From Gammaproteobacteria bacterium (GTDB taxonomy: Bacteria; Pseudomonadota; Gammaproteobacteria; DSM-16500), in NCBI GenBank assembly GCA_009885665.1, contig VFKI01000114.1:1-6135 (forward strand): a stretch of 6,135 nt of DNA, in the 5' to 3' direction. Below, piece after piece: positions 1 to 4,849 of this stretch (position 1 is the stretch's first letter; each line of letters starts with the position of its first letter). The position numbers were made by a program, and so were the translations under genes. The notes beneath the pieces were generated by a model. It searched no databases, was not told the origin of the DNA, and saw only the letters and a program-made list of their open reading frames with translations.

Positions 1-2
1 AT

Positions 3-1001
3 GCGCTATATTTTTATTTAAAGAGTATACATCAGTCTAATACAAAAAATTGTATCGCCGCGAGACTCTCAGCCACCAGCATGGTTCTTTTCATTTTACA
101 CGCTTTTCAAGTAGCGAAAGCTCAAGATCAAAAGGCTTTGGACGATTTAATGGAAACCATTGATTTACTTTATCAGTTCGGTGAACTCAATCAATCGAAT
201 CAAAATGCCTATGGTAGGCATCCAAAAACCTCAGAAATGATGCAGTTTTTTTGTGTGCAGAGCGCGCATTCCTTGCTTGCAACGCAAGCTATGCCCTTGA
301 AGGCTGTGACAATATGGCAAAATCGCATCATGCAATTGGATGACCTTTTGTATCATACTTTCAGCACCTGGGCTGCGGTGGATCAAGCACGTCAACAAGA
401 TATTCGTCAAGAATTTATAAAAAATTATCAGTTAAATAACGATAAAAAAAATCTAGAACAACAAATCAGCGCGCAACACGCTGAGCGCGATGCGCATATA
501 CAAGAAATTAACGCACTCCGTGTGGAAAATCAGCGTCAGGCAGAAGAAATTCGACGCTTAATCGCAATCATACCTGCAACACCACCCGCTCAAACGGTGC
601 AATTCGCAGGCATGGAATCTACCAACCAAATAGCACAACGCGTCCAAATGGCAGAAATGACAGAGGTGGAGCAAGCGGCAGCGTCTGAAACATCACAAAC
701 ATTTGCCGTTGCGCGTTCTAGTGTCTTTCTGCCTTCCTCTTCTGGGTCTGAGTCTGAGTTTTGTTCACAAGGAGACGCATGGTTGAATTCGCTGTTGGCC
801 GATGTCAGCCTAAAAAGGAAAGCGCAAGAGATTTACGCAGTAGAACAGCCTAAGACTAAGAAGTTCAAACCCTCGACGCCGCCGCGCGTATCAAACCATA
901 CTGTTATTAAATTAACAAATATTCATTTAACAAAAAACACAGCGTCAAAAAAATTGGATCACCGCAAGCTAACTCCACCTGCTCGAAGTCTTAATAAATA
1001 A
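3..1001 (+). CDS. Hypothetical coiled-coil protein with a basic C-terminal tail, 5' partial
   Basis: I do not recognise this protein. The first in-frame ATG is at 81, but no Shine-Dalgarno sequence precedes it and the frame has no stop back to base 3, so the gene probably begins outside the window. Numbering from the ATG at 81, residues 1-112 look mostly helical, with a hydrophobic stretch at 2-10. Residues about 114-163 are rich in Glu, Gln, Lys, Arg, Asn and spaced Leu/Ile, as in a coiled coil. Residues 165-215 are Ala/Thr/Gln-rich, 219-226 is a Ser/Glu patch, and 245-306 is strongly basic with two Lys/Arg clusters (KRK at 245-247, KTKKFK at 258-263) and Pro-rich turns. No enzymatic motif is visible. 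Low-complexity helical proteins of this layout are common among secreted effectors of intracellular gammaproteobacteria, but that is inference. A structural or DNA-binding protein is equally possible. The stop TAA is 47 bases before the palindromic element. Confidence 0.7.
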   Translation, partial: ALYFYLKSIHQSNTKNCIAARLSATSMVLFILHAFQVAKAQDQKALDDLMETIDLLYQFGELNQSNQNAYGRHPKTSEMMQFFCVQSAHSLLATQAMPLKAVTIWQNRIMQLDDLLYHTFSTWAAVDQARQQDIRQEFIKNYQLNNDKKNLEQQISAQHAERDAHIQEINALRVENQRQAEEIRRLIAIIPATPPAQTVQFAGMESTNQIAQRVQMAEMTEVEQAAASETSQTFAVARSSVFLPSSSGSESEFCSQGDAWLNSLLADVSLKRKAQEIYAVEQPKTKKFKPSTPPRVSNHTVIKLTNIHLTKNTASKKLDHRKLTPPARSLNK

Positions 1002-1048
1002 GGTTGATCAACAGAACCTGCCTTGCTTCGTCGCGCGACTCACGCTAA

Positions 1049-1234
1049 GCTAGTGCTCTGTCAATCTTTAATCTTAGGGTTGGCGCACAGATTGCGAGAA
1101 ATTGGAACGCTTGGTCTGAAAAAAAGCGGAGGCGTACTCTAAGTACGTAGAGCATTTTTTTCAGACCAAGCGTTTCAAGATCGACGCAAGATGGGTGATC
1201 ACACCCTAAGATTAAAGATTGACAGAGCACTAGC
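1049..1234. mobile_element. MITE-like palindromic element with 32-bp perfect terminal inverted repeats
   Basis: The bases at 1049-1080 are the exact reverse complement of 1203-1234. A second perfect inverted pair of 20 bp lies inside (1106-1125 with 1155-1174), and a third small one is at the centre (1133-1138 with 1142-1147). The stretches between the arms are also imperfectly complementary (TTGCG at 1092-1096 with CGCAA at 1185-1189), so the whole element can fold into one long hairpin. Near each end the sequence reads TA next to GTGCTCTG, so the mobile unit may be 1053-1230 flanked by a duplicated TA, as in MITEs mobilised by IS630/Tc1-mariner transposases. No transposase is encoded; the element is too short. 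It sits 25 bp upstream of the flavoprotein start and must lie in that gene's leader or promoter region. Being a MITE rather than a chromosomal extragenic palindrome is inference from one copy. Confidence 0.75.
1106..1174. repeat. Inner perfect inverted repeat of the palindromic element
   Basis: Arms of 20 bp (1106-1125 and 1155-1174) contain CTTGGTCTG followed by seven A on the left and seven T followed by CAGACCAAG on the right. The 29-base centre holds the smaller palindrome CGTACT-CTA-AGTACG. As RNA this is a strong stem with a run of U on the 3' arm, but the U run lies inside the stem rather than after it, so it does not fit a standard intrinsic terminator. Confidence 0.8.
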
Positions 1235-1247
1235 ATAATACCAACGC

Positions 1248-1254
1248 AAGGAAG
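1248..1254 (+). promoter_or_regulatory. Ribosome binding site of the FMN reductase-type gene
   Basis: AAGGAAG lies 5 bases before the ATG at 1260. It is the only strong Shine-Dalgarno match seen at a gene start in the window, and it fixes the start of the 184-residue protein. It lies outside the palindromic element, whose right end is at 1234. Confidence 0.75.
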
Positions 1255-1259
1255 CTATC

Positions 1260-1814
1260 ATGAAATTATTTATGTTCGCCGCGTCACTTAGGCAAGCCTC
1301 TATTAATAAAAAATTAATCCGCGTCATTGCCGATAAAGCTCGCCAACTTGGCCATGAAGTCGACTTAGCGGAATTCAGTGAATTTGAGTTACCGCTCTAC
1401 AACGGCGATACACAAGACAATAACGGCATTCCCGCGGCGGCAACGGCATTTGTTAAACGCATGCAACAAGCCGATGGCACACTCATCGCTTCACCCGAAT
1501 ATAATTTTTCCATTCCAGGCATATTGAAAAATTTAATCGATTGGGTGTCACGCATCAGCCCCATGCCATGGCAAGACCAACGCATTCTGTTATGCTCCGC
1601 CTCACCCGCTCTTGTCGGTGGCAATCGCGGCTTATGGGCAACACGCATGCCACTCGAAGCGTGCGGCGCCTTAGTTTATCCCGACATGTTTTCACTCGCC
1701 GCTGCATATGACGCATTTATGGAAAATGGCCAATTAAAAGATGCTGCATTACAGCAGCGTTTACACAACACCCTCGAAAAATTCTTATTGCTGCTGCAAA
1801 AGCTTGCGTCTTAA
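1260..1814 (+). CDS. NAD(P)H-dependent FMN reductase-type flavoprotein
   Basis: The protein has 184 residues, the usual length for the flavodoxin-like NADPH-dependent FMN reductase family (relatives of ChrR/YieF and yeast Lot6 quinone and chromate reductases). A soluble cytoplasmic enzyme is expected, binding FMN and using NAD(P)H to reduce quinones, azo compounds, metals or free flavin; the real substrate cannot be read from sequence. The family signature is clear: the phosphate-binding loop AASLRQASIN at residues 7-16, LPLYN at 44-48, the flavin-contacting SPEYN at 78-82 followed by SIPGILKNLIDW at 84-95, and GGNRG at 120-124. Phe replaces the more usual Gly after SPEYN. The ATG at 1260 is supported by a good Shine-Dalgarno sequence and by family length. 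The gene stands alone on the plus strand, with the palindromic element immediately upstream and a convergent operon downstream. No convincing promoter was found between the element and the start. Confidence 0.92.
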   Translation: MKLFMFAASLRQASINKKLIRVIADKARQLGHEVDLAEFSEFELPLYNGDTQDNNGIPAAATAFVKRMQQADGTLIASPEYNFSIPGILKNLIDWVSRISPMPWQDQRILLCSASPALVGGNRGLWATRMPLEACGALVYPDMFSLAAAYDAFMENGQLKDAALQQRLHNTLEKFLLLLQKLAS

Positions 1815-1840
1815 ACAACAGTGATAACAGCTCAGCACCT

Positions 1841-2101
1841 ACCCTCACCCGGGCCGCGTAGCCGGCTGAACTGCCATTAAGTTAAGCATACTGCGGCTCC
1901 AAAAAGGTTGAAGATGAGCGTGGTGCTGCTTAAAGGCGACCTGCCGTGGGTTCGTCGGATCGTAAAATACAAGGACGTATTTTCCGACCGCATGGATGCA
2001 TGCTTCATCCGACGCGGCACACGGTGGGTTGGCTGACTTAACTTAATGGCAGTGTAGCTGGCGGGTGAGGGTGCGGGCGTAAGCCGGCTGGCGGGTGAGG
2101 G
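1841..2101. repeat. Composite palindromic repeat between convergent genes
   Basis: This non-coding stretch holds nested repeats. A perfect 17-bp inverted pair (1870-1886 and 2037-2053, containing TGCCATTAAGTTAAG) bounds a 184-bp unit. Inside are 8-bp arms CGTCGGAT at 1953-1960 and ATCCGACG at 2007-2014. A competing inner stem is formed by GTCGG..AAAATAC (1954-1970) with GTATTTTCCGAC (1977-1988). Outside the unit, ACCCTCACCCG at 1841-1851 is inverted at 2062-2072, and GCGTAGCCGGCTG at 1856-1868 recurs with one extra A at 2077-2090. It shares no arm sequence with the element at 1049-1234, so it belongs to a different repeat family. It could be a MITE or a bacterial interspersed palindrome. It may also separate the converging transcripts, although no standard hairpin plus U-run is present. 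Function is inference. Confidence 0.65.
2057..2101. repeat. Direct repeat of 15 bp, two copies
   Basis: GCTGGCGGGTGAGGG occurs identically at 2057-2071 and 2087-2101, a period of 30 bp. A degenerate GGGTTGAGGG follows at 2111-2120. These GC-rich copies border the right side of the palindromic unit and give this part a base composition unlike the A+T-rich DNA just after it. Confidence 0.8.
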
Positions 2102-2217
2102 CGTTCCGACGGGTTGAGGGCGCGGAGCTGTTGCGACAATTTCCATTAAAAGCATTGGATATTATTCCACCGACTAATGGTGAATTTTACACCACTGGAT
2201 GGTGGATTTTACGCTTT
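2102..2217. other. Intergenic tail downstream of the minus-strand operon
   Basis: No gene is supported here. The A+T-rich part contains two near-identical 14-base copies (2177-2190 and 2199-2212, 13 of 14 matching, core GG.TTTTAC) spaced 22 bp apart. Short potential stems (CCAC with GTGG) exist, but none is followed by a run of T on either strand, so no terminator can be assigned to the operon that ends at 2218. Confidence 0.4.
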
Positions 2218-2682
2218 TTACAGCGGTTTATTGGTCATCAAATAAAATACCAGCACCAGGCTAATAAACGCCGGCCAACCCAAGCAAAACCAATATTTGA
2301 AATAGCGATAATAGATTTCTGGCAACGCCGTGCCTGCCTCACTCGCATGCGCGGCAAAGTCACGCATTTTGAGTTGCAAATACACTACGGGAAACCAACA
2401 AAATGCAGCTATCAAATAGCCAACAATAGAACCCCAAATCCAAAATGCATGCCAGCTAAAACCCGCTAGATAAACCAAATAAAATCCTGTGATGGGCTGG
2501 AGCAAACCCGATGTTCCAGTGAAGACCCAATCGGCCAAGACAACGTAGCGCGTCGTTGCGGCAATGAGCTTAACATCCCGGCTTTGATGGCCATATAACA
2601 TCACGCATGCCGTACCAATCCCCGTACCAAATAAAATGGTCGAACTGATGACATGCACAAACTTCAATAAAAGATATAGCAT
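2218..2682 (-). CDS. DUF2269-type integral membrane protein
   Basis: The 154-residue protein has four hydrophobic helices at about residues 3-28, 45-72, 79-104 and 131-150. It resembles the DUF2269 family in its opening (MLYLLLKFVHVISSTILFGTG), its DWVFTGTSGLLQPITG segment at 51-66 and its W-rich later helices. The biochemical role of that family is unknown; residence in the inner membrane is expected. I chose the ATG at 2682 rather than one 24 bases upstream (2706). The 2682 ATG forms a TAATG with the stop of the preceding SDR gene, gives the usual family beginning, and the upstream ATG adds only a Gly/Ala-rich stub overlapping the SDR gene. Translation probably depends on coupling, since only a weak GGA precedes it. 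It is the last gene of the operon. From memory, DUF2269 genes are often found beside SDR-DoxX genes in proteobacteria, suggesting a shared membrane role. Confidence 0.85.
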   Translation of the reverse strand: MLYLLLKFVHVISSTILFGTGIGTACVMLYGHQSRDVKLIAATTRYVVLADWVFTGTSGLLQPITGFYLVYLAGFSWHAFWIWGSIVGYLIAAFCWFPVVYLQLKMRDFAAHASEAGTALPEIYYRYFKYWFCLGWPAFISLVLVFYLMTNKPL

Positions 2683-3980
2683 TAACGATCCGATGCCAGC
2701 GCCCATGTCACAGCAATCAATAGTAACATAGGGATATTTTTAACCAATGGCGCGAGCGGATCCAACCACAGCGACGGTATTTTACAACTGAGCCAAATCG
2801 TGTAAAACAAAATCACACCGAGCTGCAGCACACACATACGCGCCACACGATAACCGCATAATACCAACACACCAATGAGCGCATCCAGTGCACTCGCACC
2901 ATACAAACACCACGGCTGCAACACGGCCGGCACACCAGCTTGCGCCAACAGCTGATACGATGCACCGTGTGAATAAAACAACGCACTACATAATGCTGTG
3001 AAAATCCACACAAATGCCAAGCCCAACGACAACAGCGGCTTTAAAAAAAACAAACGCGCGTGCCAATGATCTTGCACCGTACTGGGTTGGCCACGCAATC
3101 CGGTGTCAACATCACGCGGCGTAAAACCAATGTGTTGCTGAAATGCACGCGTCGCAGCATCCGATGCAATATTGTCCTGCGATAACATACGATACGAGGT
3201 GTCATTCATTGCCGACCCCGGCAAGCAATCGCCAAACCAAGCACCGACACGAATCAAACACAACGGAATAAACACCGTCAACGCACGACTAAAACCCAAC
3301 CAACTGCGCAATTTACGCAGTAAATCAAGCAACGTAATTTTTTGCGGGCCCACAGCACATAATTGTATAGGCTGAGCGGGTGACCCCGCCACCAAATTAA
3401 CCACCGCGCGCGATAAATCTTGTATGTGAATAGGCTGAAATTGTTGGCGGCCTTTACCCGGCACCGGCAAAATACCCGGCAAGCCGGCCAAGCCACGAAA
3501 CAAAGACGTGCCGCCATAGGAACCACGGCCATACACCAATGACGGACGCAACACCACCGATGGAATAGGTAATGATAACAAATATTCATCCGCCGCCAAT
3601 TTACTTTTAGCATAATCCACATCGACTTGATCAACGCCCAGCGCAGAAATTTGAATAATTTTTTGCACGCCCTGCGCAATACACGCATCAAACAAGGCGT
3701 GTGGCGCATGATAATGTATTGCCCAAATATTTTTTTTATTCGGATGATGCAAAATGCCAACGCAATTAATCACAACATCTATATTTTTTAAACGCATCAG
3801 CCAATCGGCGCGCGTGACATCATGCACAAAATCACATCGCACCACTTGTGCGTCAGGAAATACATTTTTAGCATAGGCCACATCACGCACCCCGCACGTC
3901 ACCATGTGACCCGCCGCCATCAGATCAACGACAATCTGTGAAGCGATAAAACCCGTTGCGCCGGTCACAAAAATATTCAT
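2682..3980 (-). CDS. SDR-family NAD(P)-binding protein fused to a DoxX-like membrane domain
   Basis: The 432-residue protein has two parts. Residues 1-300 are an atypical/extended short-chain dehydrogenase (epimerase-like) domain. It has the dinucleotide-binding TGATGFIA at 6-13 (Ala replaces the last Gly of GxxGxxG), an acidic residue at D50 after the second strand, NCVG at 72-75, the active-site serine region ISALG at 111-115, the catalytic pair Y123 and K127 in YAKSK, and RPSLVYG at 145-151. After a linker, residues about 311-428 form four hydrophobic helices like those of the DoxX-like family. The enzyme domain is thus probably tethered to the inner-membrane face. Substrate is unknown; sequence relatives include NDUFA9-type and sugar or steroid-type reductases. 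The intact Y/K pair argues for catalysis rather than a purely structural role. The start ATG overlaps the transporter stop as ATGA, and the stop overlaps the DUF2269 start as TAATG. This fused architecture is known in proteobacteria. Confidence 0.9.
   Translation of the reverse strand: MNIFVTGATGFIASQIVVDLMAAGHMVTCGVRDVAYAKNVFPDAQVVRCDFVHDVTRADWLMRLKNIDVVINCVGILHHPNKKNIWAIHYHAPHALFDACIAQGVQKIIQISALGVDQVDVDYAKSKLAADEYLLSLPIPSVVLRPSLVYGRGSYGGTSLFRGLAGLPGILPVPGKGRQQFQPIHIQDLSRAVVNLVAGSPAQPIQLCAVGPQKITLLDLLRKLRSWLGFSRALTVFIPLCLIRVGAWFGDCLPGSAMNDTSYRMLSQDNIASDAATRAFQQHIGFTPRDVDTGLRGQPSTVQDHWHARLFFLKPLLSLGLAFVWIFTALCSALFYSHGASYQLLAQAGVPAVLQPWCLYGASALDALIGVLVLCGYRVARMCVLQLGVILFYTIWLSCKIPSLWLDPLAPLVKNIPMLLLIAVTWALASDR
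3977..3980 (-). promoter_or_regulatory. ATGA start-stop overlap of SDR and transporter genes
   Basis: The SDR start ATG (3980-3978) and the transporter stop TGA (3979-3977) share two bases. With the TAATG junctions at 4851-4847 and 2684-2680, every junction in the four-gene minus-strand run overlaps. This strongly suggests one transcript and coupled translation. The promoter must lie beyond the right edge of the window. Confidence 0.8.
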
Positions 3981-4849
3981 TTCTTAAGTCCTGTCAACAA
4001 CGGCAGAATAGAACTAAACAGTACCAACAACGCGCCTAACAAAAAGCCGCGCGTCACCATTTCATAGCCCAATGCCCACGAAAAAATACCGGCGAACACC
4101 GGTTCCAATGAATAAATCAAGGCAACCTGCGTGGAGGTGGTATATTTTTGATATTGGCTTTGCCAAAGCATTGGAAATAAAGTCGCCAAAATACCGCAAA
4201 AAACAATCGCGGCGGCACCCATTAGGCTTAAGGATAACGCAAAATTAAACCTGTGTCCCACTCCATAAATCAACCACGGCAAGGGGACGGTAAAGGCAAT
4301 TTGATAAAAAGCCAGCAATTTATACTGTTTATGCATGCGCGACGCTTTTTGCAAATAGACTATCGATAAGGCCAGTGCAATTGCACACAACAATACCAAC
4401 ACATCGCCGCGCCCCACATGATGTAAACTGGCGCCGGTTAAAATATACAGCCCGCAGCTACACACCATCGCTGCGACAATATCAATCAAGCGAATTTTTT
4501 CCACGCGCCACCAATGCGCAAACAGCGGCACCAATACCACACTCGCCCCCGTGATAAACGCACAACGCGCCGGCGAAATATATTGTAAACTCACCGTTTG
4601 CAAGACATACGCCACCGCATTCATGGCGCCTAAGATAATGCCACTCTTCACGACGGGCCAACGCGTTTTAGGTAAATCATGTAATGAAAAAAACAATAAC
4701 GTCAGTGCCGCCAACGAAAACCGTACCCACACAAATAAGTAAGGATCGGTCGTCGCCATCGCGCCCTTGATGATGGGGAATGTCGCTCCCCAGATTAGGC
4801 TGATTAGCAAAAAAAGTAAATTTGCCTTCTGCGCAGAAGAAATATTCAT
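3977..4849 (-). CDS. EamA/DMT-superfamily transporter
   Basis: The 290-residue polytopic protein has the length and internal duplication of the drug/metabolite transporter superfamily (two EamA repeats of five helices, ten predicted segments). The first repeat shows LIWGATFPIIKG at 18-29, the WVRFSLAAL segment at 41-49, and LQYISPARCAFITG at 88-101 followed by VVLVPLF at 104-110. The second shows the equivalent SLEPVFAGIFSWALGYE at 247-263. It should sit in the inner membrane and move a small metabolite or amino acid, usually outward in this family; the substrate cannot be predicted. The start is set by a TAATG overlap with the preceding gene, and the end by an ATGA overlap with the SDR gene. 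No Shine-Dalgarno sequence is seen before the ATG, so expression probably relies on coupling. Family assignment is secure; the link to its operon partners is unexplained. Confidence 0.92.
   Translation of the reverse strand: MNISSAQKANLLFLLISLIWGATFPIIKGAMATTDPYLFVWVRFSLAALTLLFFSLHDLPKTRWPVVKSGIILGAMNAVAYVLQTVSLQYISPARCAFITGASVVLVPLFAHWWRVEKIRLIDIVAAMVCSCGLYILTGASLHHVGRGDVLVLLCAIALALSIVYLQKASRMHKQYKLLAFYQIAFTVPLPWLIYGVGHRFNFALSLSLMGAAAIVFCGILATLFPMLWQSQYQKYTTSTQVALIYSLEPVFAGIFSWALGYEMVTRGFLLGALLVLFSSILPLLTGLKK

Noticed and set aside
1045..1236. Minus-strand frame of 63 codons
   Set aside because: It covers the palindromic element almost exactly; the frame is a by-product of the inverted repeat and has no ribosome binding site.
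1219..1239. Consensus TTGACA facing the flavoprotein gene, at the right end of the palindromic element, with CATAAT after it
   Set aside because: Only 9 bases separate the hexamers, too few for a sigma-70 promoter; no good -10 occurs at 16-18 bases. The same hexamer faces outward at the left end, also without a -10.
1953..2014. Hairpins between convergent genes as an intrinsic terminator
   Set aside because: The stems are not followed by a T run on either strand; termination here cannot be claimed from sequence.
1877..2155. Minus-strand frame of 92 codons, Pro/Ser/Arg-rich
   Set aside because: It lies inside the palindromic repeat region; the composition is that of translated repeat DNA, with no domain or start signal.
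2095..2469. Plus-strand frame of 124 codons
   Set aside because: It mostly opposes the DUF2269 gene, whose helices and family match are clear; it is a shadow frame.
3278..3760. Minus-strand frame of 160 codons within the SDR gene
   Set aside because: It is rich in Cys, Trp and Arg, typical of an out-of-frame reading; the SDR frame has intact family motifs throughout.
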